DNA of 64,000 nt from Bacillus timonensis (GTDB lineage Bacteria > Bacillota > Bacilli > Bacillales > Bacillaceae_L), in NCBI RefSeq assembly GCF_004799755.1, contig NZ_SLUB01000020.1:1-64000 (forward strand), written 5' to 3'. Position 1 is the first letter of the stretch. Every line of letters starts with the position of its first letter. Shown piece by piece: positions 41,533-53,388 of this stretch. A program made the translations under genes and the position numbers. A model generated the notes under the pieces. The model ran no database searches. It saw only the letters and a program-made list of their open reading frames with translations, and was not told where the DNA came from.

Positions 41533-44500
41533 TTATTCAACACCAACTGGGTCTTCTTGCTCTACAACTACAGGTTCTGCTCGTCGGTAACGAGTCATAC
41601 CTGTACCTGCAGGAACAAGTTTACCAATAATTACATTCTCTTTTAATCCTAGTAACTCATCGCGTTTACCTTTAATTGCAGCATCAGTTAAAACACGTGT
41701 TGTCTCTTGGAATGAAGCAGCGGATAGGAACGAATCAGTTTCTAGTGATGCTTTTGTAATACCAAGAAGCACTGGTCTACCTGTAGCAGGTGCTTTACCT
41801 TCCAGTAGAACCTTCGTGTTTGCATCAGTGAACTGATGTATATCAAGTAGTGAACCTGGTAATACATCTGTGTCACCCGCATCAATGACTCTAACCTTAC
41901 GAAGCATTTGTCTTACCATTACTTCGACGTGTTTATCACCGATTTCAACACCCTGCATACGATAAACTTTTTGAACTTCTTTTAAGAGGTATTCTTGGAC
42001 AGCAGACGTACTTGTTACCTTTAGTAATTCTTTCGGATCAACTGAACCTTCCGTTAGTACCTGACCACTTTCAACTTGCTCTCCTTCAGCGACTTTCAAA
42101 CGAGCACTATAAGGCGCAGTGTAAGAACGTGATTCTACTTCTCCTTGAATTACAATCTCTTGCTGTCTATCTTTTACTTCATTAATGGACGTTACAACAC
42201 CGGCAATTTCTGTAATCACAGCTTGACCTTTTGGATTTCTCGCCTCAAATAGTTCTTGAATACGAGGTAAACCTTGAGTAATATCGTCTCCAGCAACCCC
42301 ACCAGTGTGGAACGTACGCATTGTAAGCTGTGTACCTGGTTCACCGATTGATTGAGCAGCGATAATACCAACTGCTTCACCAACCTCAACTTCTGATCCT
42401 GTTGCTAGATTTCGTCCATAACATTTTTTACATACGCCATGGCGTGTATTACATGTAAATGCAGAACGAATGGTAACTTCCTCAACACCAGCATCAACAA
42501 TTGCTTTAGCGATATCTTCTGTAATTAATTCGTTTTCTGCTACTAATACTTCATTCGTTTCAGGATGAACCACTTTCTTTCTTGCGTAACGGCCGTTTAA
42601 ACGTTCATCAAGAGGTTCGATGATTTCTGTTCCCTCTTTTAACGCGCCCACAAGCAAGCCACGATCTGTACCACAGTCATCCTCACGTACAATTACGTCC
42701 TGAGCAACGTCAACTAAACGTCTTGTTAAGTAACCAGAGTCAGCTGTCTTCAAGGCTGTATCCGCAAGTCCTTTACGCGCACCGTGAGTAGAAATGAAGT
42801 ATTCTAACACTGTTAAACCTTCACGGAAGCTAGATTTAATCGGAAGTTCAATGATACGTCCAGCCGGGTTGGCCATTAGTCCACGCATACCAGCTAACTG
42901 TGTAAAGTTGGATGCATTACCACGGGCACCAGAGTCACTCATCATGAAGATTGGGTTGCGCTTATCAAGTGAAGCCATTAGCTTACCTTGAATTGTATCT
43001 TTTGCAGCACTCCAAATCGAAATAACACGATCATAACGCTCATCTTCCGTGATTAAACCGCGTCTAAATTGTTTTAGAACATTATCAACCTTCGCCTGTG
43101 CCTGCGCTAAGATTTCTTCTTTTTCAGCTAAAACAACAATGTCAGCCACACCAACGGTAATACCTGCTTTTGTTGAGTGCTTAAATCCAAGATCCTTCAT
43201 GCGATCAAGCATTTTTGAGGTTTCAGTAATTTTAAACCGCTTGAAGACTTCAGCAATAATATTACCGAGAATCTTCTTCTTGAATGGTTCAATTTGCTCC
43301 TGACTTTGGATAAGTTCTTTAACATTTGCACCTTTAGGTATGAAATACTTTTCAGGTGTTTTCACTTCTAGGTTTGTTTTTGTAGGCTCATTAATATATG
43401 GGAACGATTTAGGAAGAATCTCGTTAAAAATTAATTTACCTACTGTTGTCATAAGCAACATATTATTTTGTTCTTCAGTAAATGTTTCGTTATTTAGTGA
43501 ACCAGCATGTACCGCAACCCTTGTATGGTAGTGCACATAACCATTTTGATACGCAAGAATAGCTTCGTTTGTATCCTTAAAGACCATTCCTTCTCCAACT
43601 GCTCCTGGACGTTCCATCGTTAGGTAATAGTTACCCAATACCATGTCCTGTGATGGCGTAACAACTGGTTTTCCATCTTTCGGGTTAAGGATATTTTGAG
43701 CTGCCAGCATTAATAATCTCGCTTCAGCCTGTGCTTCAGCAGAAAGTGGTACGTGAACCGCCATTTGGTCACCGTCAAAGTCTGCGTTGTAAGCAGTACA
43801 TACGAGTGGGTGAAGACGAATTGCACGCCCTTCGACTAATGTTGGTTCGAATGCCTGAATCCCTAAACGGTGTAATGTAGGTGCACGGTTTAAGAGAACC
43901 GGATGCTCCTTAATAACAGATTCGAGGACATCCCAAACCTCTGGCTGCACACGTTCGATTTTACGCTTTGCACTCTTTATATTATGAGCAAGCCCTTTTT
44001 CAACAAGCTCCTTCATTACAAACGGTTTGAATAATTCCAATGCCATTTCCTTCGGTAATCCACATTGGTACATCTTAAGATTCGGTCCTACAACGATAAC
44101 GGAACGACCAGAGTAGTCAACACGTTTACCTAATAAGTTTTGACGGAAACGACCTTGTTTACCTTTTAACATATGTGAAAGTGATTTTAATGGACGATTA
44201 CCAGGACCCGTAACCGGTCTTCCTCGACGTCCATTATCAATCAACGCATCAACCGCTTCTTGAAGCATACGTTTTTCGTTCTGAACGATAATGCTTGGAG
44301 CACCTAGATCTAAAAGGCGTTTTAAGCGATTGTTACGGTTAATCACACGACGATATAAATCATTTAAATCGGATGTTGCAAAACGACCGCCATCCAGCTG
44401 AACCATTGGTCGTAGTTCAGGGGGAATAACTGGTAGTACATCAAGGATCATCCATGAAGGCTCATTTCCGGAGTTGCGGAATGCCTCTAGTACCTCAAGT

Positions 44501-45126
44501 CGCTTAATTGCACGAGTTCTTCTTTGTCCTTGGGAAGTTTTTAATTCTTCTTTCAGGCCATCAACTTCTTTTTCTAGATCAATATCTAGAAGAAGCTTTT
44601 TAATCGCTTCAGCACCCATCGCAGCATGGAATGTGTTTCCGTATTTTTCACGGTACGCGCGATATTCCTTTTCAGAAAGCAATTGCTTTTTATCTAAAGG
44701 AGTATCTCCTGTTTCTGTTACTACATAGGATGCAAAATAGATAACTTCTTCAAGAGCCCGAGGGGACATGTCTAAGACAAGTCCCATTCGGCTTGGAATT
44801 CCTTTAAAGTACCAAATATGTGATACAGGTGCAGCAAGTTCAATATGTCCCATACGTTCACGACGAACTTTTGCACGAGTTACTTCAACGCCGCATCGGT
44901 CACAAACGACACCTTTGTAGCGAACACGCTTGTATTTACCACAGTGACATTCCCAGTCCTTTTGAGGACCAAAGATTCGTTCACAGAATAAACCATCTTT
45001 TTCTGGCTTTAATGTACGATAGTTAATTGTTTCAGGCTTCTTCACTTCACCGAAAGACCACGAACGGATTTTGTCGGGTGAAGCGAGACCAATGCTCATG
45101 TATTCAAAATTATTAACATCTAGCAA
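41533..45126 (-). CDS. rpoC: RNA polymerase beta' subunit
   Basis: 1197 residues. It has the N-terminal zinc site [20 protein letters not shown], the catalytic [12 protein letters not shown] with three Asp that hold the Mg ion, the bridge helix/trigger loop region ([23 protein letters not shown] in pieces) and the second zinc cluster [13 protein letters not shown]. There is no large lineage insertion. It is 58 nt downstream of rpoB. Full length. Confidence 0.99.
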   Translation of the reverse strand: MLDVNNFEYMSIGLASPDKIRSWSFGEVKKPETINYRTLKPEKDGLFCERIFGPQKDWECHCGKYKRVRYKGVVCDRCGVEVTRAKVRRERMGHIELAAPVSHIWYFKGIPSRMGLVLDMSPRALEEVIYFASYVVTETGDTPLDKKQLLSEKEYRAYREKYGNTFHAAMGAEAIKKLLLDIDLEKEVDGLKEELKTSQGQRRTRAIKRLEVLEAFRNSGNEPSWMILDVLPVIPPELRPMVQLDGGRFATSDLNDLYRRVINRNNRLKRLLDLGAPSIIVQNEKRMLQEAVDALIDNGRRGRPVTGPGNRPLKSLSHMLKGKQGRFRQNLLGKRVDYSGRSVIVVGPNLKMYQCGLPKEMALELFKPFVMKELVEKGLAHNIKSAKRKIERVQPEVWDVLESVIKEHPVLLNRAPTLHRLGIQAFEPTLVEGRAIRLHPLVCTAYNADFDGDQMAVHVPLSAEAQAEARLLMLAAQNILNPKDGKPVVTPSQDMVLGNYYLTMERPGAVGEGMVFKDTNEAILAYQNGYVHYHTRVAVHAGSLNNETFTEEQNNMLLMTTVGKLIFNEILPKSFPYINEPTKTNLEVKTPEKYFIPKGANVKELIQSQEQIEPFKKKILGNIIAEVFKRFKITETSKMLDRMKDLGFKHSTKAGITVGVADIVVLAEKEEILAQAQAKVDNVLKQFRRGLITEDERYDRVISIWSAAKDTIQGKLMASLDKRNPIFMMSDSGARGNASNFTQLAGMRGLMANPAGRIIELPIKSSFREGLTVLEYFISTHGARKGLADTALKTADSGYLTRRLVDVAQDVIVREDDCGTDRGLLVGALKEGTEIIEPLDERLNGRYARKKVVHPETNEVLVAENELITEDIAKAIVDAGVEEVTIRSAFTCNTRHGVCKKCYGRNLATGSEVEVGEAVGIIAAQSIGEPGTQLTMRTFHTGGVAGDDITQGLPRIQELFEARNPKGQAVITEIAGVVTSINEVKDRQQEIVIQGEVESRSYTAPYSARLKVAEGEQVESGQVLTEGSVDPKELLKVTSTSAVQEYLLKEVQKVYRMQGVEIGDKHVEVMVRQMLRKVRVIDAGDTDVLPGSLLDIHQFTDANTKVLLEGKAPATGRPVLLGITKASLETDSFLSAASFQETTRVLTDAAIKGKRDELLGLKENVIIGKLVPAGTGMTRYRRAEPVVVEQEDPVGVE

Positions 45127-45184
45127 GGGGCCTACCTCCCTTTCGATCTACAGGATTACCCTAATTGACCTTTGCTTGTTAACT

Positions 45185-48100
45185 CTATTCCTTAACAACT
45201 GCGTTCTTTTCTAGTTCTGAATCAATTTTTTGGTCAGAATCAAGAGATATTCCCTCTGATTGACTCGCTTCTTCATCTTCTTCTAAATCACGCATTTCTA
45301 TCTCTTCTTCATCACCGGAAAGGATCTTCACATCTAAACCAAGTGATTGAAGTTCTTTGATTAATACTTTAAATGATTCAGGGACACCAGGTTCTGGTAC
45401 ATTTTCACCCTTAACAATCGCTTCGTAAGTCTTCACACGACCAACAACATCGTCTGATTTGACTGTTAGAATTTCTTGTAGTGTATATGCAGCACCATAA
45501 GCTTCAAGCGCCCAAACTTCCATTTCACCGAAACGTTGTCCTCCGAATTGTGCTTTACCTCCAAGAGGCTGTTGCGTAACAAGAGAATAAGGTCCAGTTG
45601 AACGAGCATGGAGTTTGTCGTCAACCATGTGTGCTAATTTAATCATATACATCACACCAACAGATACACGATTGTCAAACGGTTCTCCCGTTCTTCCATC
45701 ATATAATACCGTTTTCGCATCACGAGACATTCCAGCTTCTTCTAGAGTATCCCAAACATCATTTTCAGTCGCACCATCAAATACTGGGGTAGCAACATGA
45801 ATGCCAAGTTGTCTAGCAGCCATACCTAAGTGTAACTCTAGTACCTGACCGATGTTCATACGTGAAGGAACCCCTAATGGGTTTAACATGATATCAATCG
45901 GCGTTCCATCTGGAAGGAATGGCATATCCTCTTCAGGAAGAATTCTTGAAATTACCCCTTTGTTTCCGTGACGACCAGCCATTTTATCGCCTTCGTGAAT
46001 TTTACGTTTTTGAACAATGTAAACACGAACAAGCTGGTTAACTCCTGGTGGTAATTCATCCCCGTCTTCACGGTTGAATACTTTTACATCAAGGACAATC
46101 CCTTCTCCACCATGTGGTACACGAAGAGAAGTATCACGAACCTCACGTGCTTTTTCACCGAAAATCGCATGTAAAAGTCGTTCTTCAGCTGTAAGTTCAG
46201 TAACCCCTTTAGGTGTAACCTTACCTACAAGTAAATCGCCATCTTTTACTTCTGCACCAATTCGGATGATTCCACGCTCATCAAGATTACGTAACGCATC
46301 TTCCCCAACGTTCGGAATATCACGTGTGATTTCTTCAGGTCCCAATTTTGTATCACGGGATTCTGATTCATATTCTTCAATATGGATAGAAGTATACACA
46401 TCATCTTTTACAAGTCTTTCACTCATAATGATGGCATCTTCATAGTTATAACCATCCCAAGTCATGAAACCAACTAGAACGTTGCGCCCTAGAGCTAGTT
46501 CACCCTTTTCCATCGAAGGACCGTCTGCAAGGATTTCTCCTTTAACAACTTCGTCACCTTCTGTAACAATTGGACGTTGGTTATAACATGTACCTTGGTT
46601 AGAACGAATAAATTTAAGAAGACGGTATTTATCAAGGTCACCTTTTACCTTCTGACCATCCACTTCTGCATAACGACGTACCCAAATTTGTTTTGCTTCA
46701 ACACGTTCAACAATTCCAGGGTGTTTACAAATAACGGCCGCACCCGAGTCCTTACCAGATACATATTCCATACCAGTACCAACAAGCGGAGCTTCTGGTT
46801 GCATTAATGGAACTGCTTGACGTTGCATGTTCGCACCCATTAGAGCACGGTTGGAGTCATCATTTTCTAAGAACGGTATACAAGCTGTCGCTGCAGATAC
46901 AACTTGTTTCGGTGATACGTCCATGTAGTCAATTCGGTCACGGTGAACAACTGTGTTTTCACCCTTGAAACGAGCAACTACATCTTCATCTAAAAATTCA
47001 CCATCATCACTTAAACGAGAATTCGCCTGAGCAGTAACATAATTATCCTCTTCGTCTGCTGTTAAGTAATCGATTCGGTCTGTTACTTTACCAGTCTCAG
47101 GATCCACTCTTCGATATGGAGTTTCGATAAATCCAAATCGATTCACTTTTGCATAGGATGATAATGAGTTGATTAGTCCGATATTTGGACCTTCTGGAGT
47201 TTCAATCGGACACATACGACCATAGTGTGAATAGTGAACGTCACGCACTTCAAATCCTGCACGTTCACGCGTTAGTCCACCAGGTCCTAATGCTGATAGT
47301 CTTCGTTTATGCGTTAATTCTGCTAATGGATTCGTTTGATCCATGAACTGCGATAGCTGTGAGCTACCAAAGAATTCTTTAATAGACGCAATCACTGGAC
47401 GAATATTGATAAGTTGCTGTGGAGTAATGGTGTTCGTATCTTGAATTGACATTCTCTCACGAACAACACGTTCCATTCTGGATAAACCGATTCGGAATTG
47501 GTTTTGCAATAACTCACCAACAGAACGTAAACGTCGGTTACCTAAATGGTCAATATCATCTGTATCTCCAACTTGATGTAACAGGTTAAAGAAATAACTG
47601 ATAGAAGAAAGAATATCCGCTTGTGTAATATTCTTAACGCCTTCTTCAATATAGGCATTACCTATCACGTTAATGACTTGTTCGCCATCCGGATCATTTG
47701 GCGCGTAAATTTTAATAGATTGAAGGGTAATTTCTTCATCAATCACGCCGCCTGATGGTTGAAGTGATTTAAAGCCAATACCATTCTCTAAGTACGGAAT
47801 AATACGATCTAGCGTTCTGCGATCAAGAAGAGTATCCTTTTCTACGATGATTTCACCTGTCTCAGGATCAACAAGTGTTTCCGCTAAACGTTGGTTAAAC
47901 AAACGATTCTTAATATGAAGTTTTTTATTTATCTTGTAACGACCTACACTTGCTAAGTCGTAACGCTTCGGATCAAAAAAGCGTGATTCTAATAAACTTT
48001 TTGCGTTTTCTACTGTCGGTGGTTCTCCTGGACGCAGACGCTCATATATTTCTAGTAATGCCTTTTCTGTGCTTTCTGTGTTGTCCTTCTCAAGTGTGTT

Positions 48101-48754
48101 ACGTAAATATTCATTCTCACCGAATAAATCGATGATTTCTTGATCAGAGCCAAACCCAAGCGCGCGCAAAAGAACTGTTACCGGTAGTTTTCGAGTACGA
48201 TCAATACGAACGTAAACAACATCCTTCGCATCTGTTTCGTATTCTAACCATGCACCGCGGTTTGGTATTACCGTTGCAGTAAAGCCTCGTTTTCCATTCT
48301 TATCAACTTTACCACTGAAATAAACACTTGGCGAACGAACCAATTGAGAAACAATTACACGTTCTGCACCATTGATAACGAATGTACCCGTTTCTGTCAT
48401 GAGTGGGAAGTCACCCATAAATACATCTTGATCTTTTACTTCACCAGTTTCTTTGTTGATCAAACGCACCTTGACTCTAAGTGGCGCTGAATACGTAACA
48501 TCTCTTTCCTTTGATTCTTCTACGGAATACTTTGGCTCACCTAAACTGTAATCAATGAACTCTAGAGATAGGTTACCTGTAAAATCTTCAATTGGGGAAA
48601 TATCCTGGAACATCTCCCTAAGACCCTCATCAAGAAACCACTGATAAGAAGAGGTTTGAATCTCAATAAGATTTGGTAATTCTAAAACTTCACTAATACG
48701 AGCATAACTTCTTCGTTGGCGGTGTCGTCCATACTGAACTAGTTGACCTATCAA
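45185..48754 (-). CDS. rpoB: RNA polymerase beta subunit
   Basis: 1189 residues from the TTG at 48754 ([13 protein letters not shown]), which has GAGGGG 8 nt upstream and matches the TTG start and N-terminus of B. subtilis RpoB; a GTG at 48763 overlaps the ribosome binding site. The rifampicin region ([29 protein letters not shown]) is wild type at the main resistance positions. The acidic C-terminal tail ([17 protein letters not shown]) is typical of Bacillus. It forms an operon with rpoC. Confidence 0.99.
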   Translation of the reverse strand: MIGQLVQYGRHRQRRSYARISEVLELPNLIEIQTSSYQWFLDEGLREMFQDISPIEDFTGNLSLEFIDYSLGEPKYSVEESKERDVTYSAPLRVKVRLINKETGEVKDQDVFMGDFPLMTETGTFVINGAERVIVSQLVRSPSVYFSGKVDKNGKRGFTATVIPNRGAWLEYETDAKDVVYVRIDRTRKLPVTVLLRALGFGSDQEIIDLFGENEYLRNTLEKDNTESTEKALLEIYERLRPGEPPTVENAKSLLESRFFDPKRYDLASVGRYKINKKLHIKNRLFNQRLAETLVDPETGEIIVEKDTLLDRRTLDRIIPYLENGIGFKSLQPSGGVIDEEITLQSIKIYAPNDPDGEQVINVIGNAYIEEGVKNITQADILSSISYFFNLLHQVGDTDDIDHLGNRRLRSVGELLQNQFRIGLSRMERVVRERMSIQDTNTITPQQLINIRPVIASIKEFFGSSQLSQFMDQTNPLAELTHKRRLSALGPGGLTRERAGFEVRDVHYSHYGRMCPIETPEGPNIGLINSLSSYAKVNRFGFIETPYRRVDPETGKVTDRIDYLTADEEDNYVTAQANSRLSDDGEFLDEDVVARFKGENTVVHRDRIDYMDVSPKQVVSAATACIPFLENDDSNRALMGANMQRQAVPLMQPEAPLVGTGMEYVSGKDSGAAVICKHPGIVERVEAKQIWVRRYAEVDGQKVKGDLDKYRLLKFIRSNQGTCYNQRPIVTEGDEVVKGEILADGPSMEKGELALGRNVLVGFMTWDGYNYEDAIIMSERLVKDDVYTSIHIEEYESESRDTKLGPEEITRDIPNVGEDALRNLDERGIIRIGAEVKDGDLLVGKVTPKGVTELTAEERLLHAIFGEKAREVRDTSLRVPHGGEGIVLDVKVFNREDGDELPPGVNQLVRVYIVQKRKIHEGDKMAGRHGNKGVISRILPEEDMPFLPDGTPIDIMLNPLGVPSRMNIGQVLELHLGMAARQLGIHVATPVFDGATENDVWDTLEEAGMSRDAKTVLYDGRTGEPFDNRVSVGVMYMIKLAHMVDDKLHARSTGPYSLVTQQPLGGKAQFGGQRFGEMEVWALEAYGAAYTLQEILTVKSDDVVGRVKTYEAIVKGENVPEPGVPESFKVLIKELQSLGLDVKILSGDEEEIEMRDLEEDEEASQSEGISLDSDQKIDSELEKNAVVKE

Positions 48755-49199
48755 CCCATTCACCCCTCATATCAAGCGTTATTAATCTTGCTAAATTATA
48801 AATACTTACTAATTATTAAAGTCTATCTTTGAACTAAAAATAATTAATAAGAATGTTAACCACAAATCAAAATGATAGGACACAAAATGCAGCCTATCAA
48901 TTTCTAAATCACTTCGACTTTTCATGCCTACATGCATCATTTTTGTTTATGTACAATGTTTTTAACTTCTTATAAAACACCCTTTTTATAGACAAAAAGA
49001 AAAAGGGTTTCTACTAAGAAAACCACACTTTCAAAAACAAACTATTGATTTTATTAGTTTTTCCATACATACTATATTTATACATATATTTAATTTTTTA
49101 GTTATACATGGAAAAATTACATATCGGCATTATATAATGCTACCACACGAGTTTTGAGCAGTCAACATGTTTTTGTTTTTGTCAAGCAAATTTTTTAAG
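48755..49199 (-). promoter_or_regulatory. Long rpoB upstream region
   Basis: A 445-nt AT-rich gap without a credible gene. On the minus strand, near the RsmC-like gene, TTGACT-17-TAGCAT (around 49144-49172) is a possible promoter. A hairpin with 11-nt arms follows at 48972-49010. Nearer to rpoB a TATAAT lies without a clear -35. Promoter plus leader attenuation of rpoBC is plausible. Confidence 0.4.
48972..49010 (-). terminator. Terminator-like hairpin in the rpoB leader
   Basis: Minus strand AAACCCTTTTT and AAAAAGGGTGTTT pair (one mismatch) around a 12-nt loop, followed by TTATAAG. It may end transcripts from upstream or attenuate rpoBC. The stem is AT-rich and moderate. Confidence 0.5.
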
Positions 49200-49805
49200 C
49201 TAACTAGCGCGTACTGCTTTAATGATATGGTAGCCTTTTTTTCTTTCCACGATCTCTACCTCATCAAAAACGGACTCAAGCTTCTCAATCGCAGAAGGAG
49301 CACCTTGTTTCTTTTGGATGACAACCCAGAGTTCTCCTCCAGGGACTAGATACCGATAACTCTCTTCCAAAATGTGGTGAACCACTTTTTTTCCTGCACG
49401 AATTGGCGGGTTGGAAATGATCGCAGCAAAACCTCGTTTTTCTACATCTGCAAACAAATCACTTTGGTGAATGTCCACGTTGGAAATTTTATTCGCTTCT
49501 GCGTTCTTTTTCGCAAGCTCGATCGCACGCTCATTCACATCAATCATTTCAACTGAACGTTCATTATGTACTTTTGCTAGCGCAAGACCAATCGGTCCAT
49601 ACCCACAACCAACATCTAAAAACGGACCATCAACTTCAGGAGCACGGAATTCCTCTATTAATAGCCTAGACCCAAAGTCAACCTCACTTTTTGAAAAAAC
49701 ACCGCTATCGCTTGTAAAAGAAAACGTATGTCCTCTTAAAACAAAGTCCTGAGTTTTTCGATTGCTTGATACCGTGGGTTTGCTAGTATAATAATGTTCG
49801 GTCAT
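49200..49805 (-). CDS. RsmC-like class I SAM-dependent methyltransferase (YbxB)
   Basis: 201 residues. The SAM motif is FLDVGCGYGPIGLALA, motif II follows (EMIDVNERAIELA), and the NPPIRAG catalytic motif is that of N-guanine/adenine methyltransferases. It resembles the C-terminal catalytic half of E. coli RsmC (16S rRNA m2G1207) and B. subtilis YbxB. It lies between rplL and rpoB, the same place as ybxB. The exact target base is not shown by sequence. Confidence 0.88.
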   Translation of the reverse strand: MTEHYYTSKPTVSSNRKTQDFVLRGHTFSFTSDSGVFSKSEVDFGSRLLIEEFRAPEVDGPFLDVGCGYGPIGLALAKVHNERSVEMIDVNERAIELAKKNAEANKISNVDIHQSDLFADVEKRGFAAIISNPPIRAGKKVVHHILEESYRYLVPGGELWVVIQKKQGAPSAIEKLESVFDEVEIVERKKGYHIIKAVRAS

Positions 49806-49873
49806 TTATGTATCTCCCAACATAAGAGTATATGTACAGTATACCCATCTCATTCCAAAAACAATATTAGTTT

Positions 49874-49905
49874 AAAAAAAGCTCGCTTTCATAGCGAGCT
49901 TTTTT
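49874..49905. terminator. Terminator after rplL
   Basis: AAGCTCGCT-TTCAT-AGCGAGCTT perfect stem with A7 and T7 runs, 18 nt after the rplL stop. It ends the rplJL unit. Confidence 0.93.
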
Positions 49906-49922
49906 CTTACGTTCATTAGTTA

Positions 49923-50285
49923 TTACTTAACTTCTACGCCAGCTCCAACTTCTTCAAGTTTAGCTTTAACTTCTTCAGCTTCCTCTTTAGAAACGCCTTC
50001 TTTGATTGCCTTTGGAGTGTTGTCAACAAGTTCTTTAGCTTCTTTTAAGCCAAGTCCAGTGATTTCACGTACAACTTTGATAACTTTGATTTTTTGTGCA
50101 CCAGCGTCTGCTAATACAACATCAAATTCAGTTTGCTCAGCAGCAGCTTCTGCACCGCCACCAGCAGCTACAGCTACAGGAGCAGCAGCAGTTACACCAA
50201 ATTCTTCTTCAATTGCTTTTACTAGGTCATTTAGTTCTAAAACAGTCATATTTTTAACTGCTTCAATGATTTGTTCTTTAGTCAT
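49923..50285 (-). CDS. rplL: 50S ribosomal protein L7/L12 (bL12)
   Basis: 120 residues. N-terminal dimerisation domain ([26 protein letters not shown]), an Ala/Gly-rich hinge ([19 protein letters not shown]) and the C-terminal factor-binding domain ([22 protein letters not shown]). It makes the flexible stalk that recruits translation GTPases. Pairs with rplJ. Confidence 0.99.
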   Translation of the reverse strand: MTKEQIIEAVKNMTVLELNDLVKAIEEEFGVTAAAPVAVAAGGGAEAAAEQTEFDVVLADAGAQKIKVIKVVREITGLGLKEAKELVDNTPKAIKEGVSKEEAEEVKAKLEEVGAGVEVK

Positions 50286-50349
50286 TAGAAAATCCTCCTT
50301 AATTAATTATCCTATTTGTAATTCGAATTGCGTGTTTGTATTACTACAA

Positions 50350-50850
50350 TTAAGCACCTTGCTCTTCTTTTTGATCCGCAACTGCTTTAGTAGCAAGTGC
50401 AAGATTGCGAATTGGAGCTTGAAGTACGCTAAGCAACATAGAAAGTAAACCTTCGCGTGATGGTAGATCAGCAAGAGCTTTAACTTCTTCAAGAGTTGCA
50501 ATGTTTCCTTCGATTACACCCGCTTTAATTTCTAATGCTTCATGCTTTTTCGCAAAATCATTAAGAATTTTAGCAGGAGCAACTACATCTTCATTACTGA
50601 AGGCAATTGCGTTTGGTCCTGTTAATGCATCATTTAATCCAGCAAGTTCAGCTTGTTCCGCAGCACGACGAGTTAAAGTGTTTTTGTACACTTTGAATTC
50701 AATGCCTGCGTCACGAAGTTGTTTACGTAGCTCTGTTACTTCTGCAACAGATAGACCACGATAATCTACAACTACAGTTGATTTACTTGCACGTAATTTG
50801 TCTGCAATTTCAGTCACGATTTGTTTCTTTTGTTCTACTGCATGACTCAT
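50350..50850 (-). CDS. rplJ: 50S ribosomal protein L10 (uL10)
   Basis: 166 residues. The N-terminal rRNA-binding domain ([26 protein letters not shown]) and the C-terminal helix that holds L12 dimers are present. The L10-L12 complex is known to bind the mRNA leader of its own operon, and such a leader is visible upstream. AGGAGGTG precedes the ATG. Confidence 0.98.
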   Translation of the reverse strand: MSHAVEQKKQIVTEIADKLRASKSTVVVDYRGLSVAEVTELRKQLRDAGIEFKVYKNTLTRRAAEQAELAGLNDALTGPNAIAFSNEDVVAPAKILNDFAKKHEALEIKAGVIEGNIATLEEVKALADLPSREGLLSMLLSVLQAPIRNLALATKAVADQKEEQGA

Positions 50851-50939
50851 TCTTCTACACCTCCTGTGAGTAATTTCGCAACACTTGAAACCGTTCGGTG
50901 TTAGAGTGCGTTCGAATCGAACACGTATACAGATTAAAA

Positions 50940-51045
50940 AACCTCTATGTCATAGACATAGAGGTAGTATTGATCAAGTTTATATACTACACCTCGGTAG
51001 GAAATTAAGCTTTTAAAAGCCCCTACTGTCTACGGTACAAATGCT
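50940..51045 (-). ncRNA. L10 leader (ribosomal protein L10 autoregulatory element)
   Basis: On the minus strand the leader carries ACCGTAGACAGTAGG and ATTTCCTACCGAGGTG, the conserved kink-turn-like L10 leader core, then a terminator hairpin ACCTCTATGTC-TAT-GACATAGAGGT followed by T6 (50941-50967). This is the known Firmicute arrangement in which L10 binding controls rplJL, here probably by termination. Motifs are recalled, not searched. Confidence 0.85.
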
Positions 51046-51115
51046 ATTCATTTATTAACAACAAAATTTATTATATGAAATGCTTTCGTAAAAGTCAATA
51101 TCCACTTATTTCTAA

Positions 51116-51805
51116 TTAGAATGAAGAAGCGTCAACTTTCACGCCAGGCCCCATAGTAGTTGATACAGCAATATTTCTCATGTATGTTCCTTTTGCTGCA
51201 GATGGTTTAACCTTAAGCATAGTTTCATAAATTGTAGTGAAGTTCTCAATTAGTTTTTGGTCATCGAATGAAACCTTACCAATTGGAACATGAATGTTCG
51301 AAGACTTATCAATGCGGTATTCAACTTTACCAGCTTTGATTTCATTTACTGCTTTTGTTACGTCAAAAGTAACAGTTCCTGTTTTAGGGTTCGGCATTAA
51401 ACCTTTAGGTCCTAATACACGTCCAAGTTTACCAACTTCACCCATCATGTCAGGAGTAGCTACGATTACATCAAAATCAAACCAACCTTGAGTGATTTTA
51501 GTGATGTACTCGCTATCGCCAACATAATCAGCTCCAGCAGCTTCTGCTTCTTTTGCTTTTTCACCTTTAGCGAAAACTAAAACACGTTGAGTTTTACCAG
51601 TGCCGTTTGGTAGAACAACTGCACCACGAATTTGTTGGTCAGCTTTCTTAGGGTCCACTCCTAAACGGAATGCAACTTCAACTGTTGCATCAAATTTAGC
51701 TGTATTTGTTTTCTTTACTAATTCAATTGCTTCTGCAACTGAGTAAGTTTTTGCACGGTCTACTAATTTAGCAGCTTCAACGTACTTTTTACCTCTTTTT
51801 GCCAT
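51116..51805 (-). CDS. rplA: 50S ribosomal protein L1 (uL1)
   Basis: 229 residues from the ATG at 51805 ([16 protein letters not shown]), with GAGGAGG upstream; the upstream frame extension is non-coding. The signature is [19 protein letters not shown]. It forms the mobile L1 stalk that moves E-site tRNA. In many bacteria L1 represses translation of the L11-L1 mRNA; structured RNA lies just upstream. Confidence 0.98.
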   Translation of the reverse strand: MAKRGKKYVEAAKLVDRAKTYSVAEAIELVKKTNTAKFDATVEVAFRLGVDPKKADQQIRGAVVLPNGTGKTQRVLVFAKGEKAKEAEAAGADYVGDSEYITKITQGWFDFDVIVATPDMMGEVGKLGRVLGPKGLMPNPKTGTVTFDVTKAVNEIKAGKVEYRIDKSSNIHVPIGKVSFDDQKLIENFTTIYETMLKVKPSAAKGTYMRNIAVSTTMGPGVKVDASSF

Positions 51806-51963
51806 TATAACTTCCTCCTCGATTGTGGTTTTAACGGAATAACCTCCCACGCCCGCAATCAGCATCAAGTATCTTCATGCTGATGCTAGACAGAACAAAG
51901 GTTGCGAACGAAAGAAATGAGATGTTCCATCCGCAACCCCTTTGAACATGCAACAAATAGGAA
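51806..51963 (-). promoter_or_regulatory. rplK-rplA intergenic RNA, possible L1 binding/attenuator region
   Basis: Two hairpins can form on the minus strand: GGTTGCG...CGCAACC followed by TTTGTTCT, and AGCATCA...TGATGCT, which leads into a G-rich stretch before the rplA ribosome binding site. The second is placed where L1-binding mRNA sites occur. No direct match to the rRNA site was verified. Confidence 0.4.
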
Positions 51964-52389
51964 TTAGTCTTCGATAACAATTCCCATGCTACGAGCAGTA
52001 CCTTCAACCATACGCATTGCAGATTCAACGTTCGCCGCATTTAAATCAGGCATTTTTGTTTCTGCAATCTCGCGTACTTTATCACGCTTAACTGTTGCAA
52101 CTTTATTACGGTTAGGTTCACCTGAACCAGACTCAATACCAGCCGCTTTCTTTAAAAGAACCGCAGCAGGAGGAGTTTTTGTAATAAATGTAAATGAACG
52201 ATCTTCATAAACTGTGATTACAACAGGAATAATTAAACCAGCTTGTTCTGCTGTACGTGCATTGAACTCCTTACAGAATCCCATGATGTTAACACCTGCT
52301 TGACCTAATGCTGGTCCAACTGGTGGTGCTGGGTTTGCTTTCCCCGCTGGAATTTGTAATTTAACCTCTTTAATTACTTTTTTAGCCAC
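51964..52389 (-). CDS. rplK: 50S ribosomal protein L11 (uL11)
   Basis: 141 residues from the GTG at 52389, preceded by AAGGAGGTG with 6-nt spacing; the upstream frame is leader. It has the proline-rich N-terminal domain ([22 protein letters not shown], thiostrepton site) and the C-terminal rRNA-binding domain ([15 protein letters not shown]). It is needed for RelA activation in stringent response. Confidence 0.98.
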   Translation of the reverse strand: MAKKVIKEVKLQIPAGKANPAPPVGPALGQAGVNIMGFCKEFNARTAEQAGLIIPVVITVYEDRSFTFITKTPPAAVLLKKAAGIESGSGEPNRNKVATVKRDKVREIAETKMPDLNAANVESAMRMVEGTARSMGIVIED

Positions 52390-52518
52390 GAGACACACCT
52401 CCTTAAAGTCCGTGATGTGGTAATAGGGGTTTACCCTCCCACTCATCTATTCTTTACCTATCAATAAAGAACTTTATCATAGCCAGTCTCTATATTTAGA
52501 GACATACTGACCTATGCA

Positions 52519-52547
52519 ATATTACCACTTTTCATTTGCAATATCAA
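52519..52547 (-). promoter_or_regulatory. Sigma-A promoter of rplK-rplA
   Basis: Minus strand TTGATA (52542-52547), 17-bp spacer, TAATAT (52519-52524) with an extended TGG. A hairpin with GTCTCT/AGAGAC arms follows in the leader (around 52482-52502). It lies just downstream of the palindromic repeat that ends nusG. Confidence 0.75.
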
Positions 52548-52566
52548 GTTTTTCTTAAACTTTTTT

Positions 52567-52690
52567 GTCTAGCCTCAGCGCCTAGCCCCTCGAGGTCATA
52601 AGCCAAATCACTCCAGAAATCAGGATTTCCTGCGTGATTCGTCTTATGCTTGTCGGGGCTGTTCAAGGCGCTTCGGCATTTCGTTCTAGA
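52567..52690. repeat. Interspersed palindromic repeat, copy 1
   Basis: A 124-bp element with ends GTCTAG and CTAGA. It folds almost end to end into a long hairpin: AGCGCC/GGCGCT, AGCCCC/GGGGCT, CATAAG/CTTATG, AATCAC/GTGATT and CAGAAATC/GATTTCCTG pair in order. The sequence (TAGC..CAGCGCC.AGCCCCTCGAG) resembles a repeat I recall from several Bacillus-related genomes. Its right end supplies the TAG stop codon of nusG. Non-coding; probably a MITE/REP-like element. Confidence 0.85.
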
Positions 52691-53219
52691 TTTTTTCAAT
52701 TTGTGTAAAGTCTAACTCAACTGGTGTTTCGCGACCAAACATATTAACAAGAACTTTTACCTTTTGCTTGTCTACATCCAGATCTTCAATTGCACCAGTG
52801 AAATTTGTAAATGGACCTTCTTTGACACGAACTGTTTCTTTTAATTCGAAATCAACTTCCATTGGTCTTTCATCCATCCCCATTCTCTTAAGGATGAACG
52901 TTACTTCTTCTGGCAAAAGTGGTGTTGGTTTTGAACCGGAACCAGCTGAACCAACAAACCCTGTAACACCAGGTGTATTACGTACGACATACCATGAATC
53001 ATCGGTCATAATTAATTCGACTAATACATAACCTGGAAATACTTTCTTTTTAATAATTTTCTTTTTACCGTTCTTAATATCTGTCTCTTCGTCTTCTGGT
53101 ACAATAACACGAAAAATTTTATCTTGCATGCCCATTGACTCAACACGTTTTTCCAAATTTGCTTTTACTTTATTTTCGTACCCTGAATACGTATGAACAA
53201 CATACCAATTCTTTTCCAT
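52686..53219 (-). CDS. nusG: Transcription elongation factor NusG
   Basis: 177 residues. NGN domain (KNWYVVHTYSGYENKVK to about 110) and a C-terminal KOW domain (VRVKEGPFTNFTGAIEDLD). It binds RNA polymerase, and in Bacillus it promotes pausing, and couples to S10. The length equals that of B. subtilis NusG even though the stop codon is part of an inserted palindromic repeat. It is separated from secE by 247 nt containing a promoter and hairpin. Confidence 0.98.
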   Translation of the reverse strand: MEKNWYVVHTYSGYENKVKANLEKRVESMGMQDKIFRVIVPEDEETDIKNGKKKIIKKKVFPGYVLVELIMTDDSWYVVRNTPGVTGFVGSAGSGSKPTPLLPEEVTFILKRMGMDERPMEVDFELKETVRVKEGPFTNFTGAIEDLDVDKQKVKVLVNMFGRETPVELDFTQIEKI

Positions 53220-53388
53220 AAGTTAGGACTACTTGTCCTTCCCTCCCTTTGTGCAATCAAGTTCCTTATTCCTATTTTGTAGACTCGGCCAATGAAATAT
53301 GTTAGGAAGCTAGTTTTCCTCATTCATGTTTCAAATAGTTGAATAACCTAGGCTTAAACATAGTTTTGACAATTAATTTTTTTGCAAT

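Noticed and set aside
46074-46445. 123-codon plus-strand frame inside rpoB
   Set aside because: Ser/Arg-rich antisense shadow of a highly conserved gene; such frames are common opposite ribosomal and polymerase genes.
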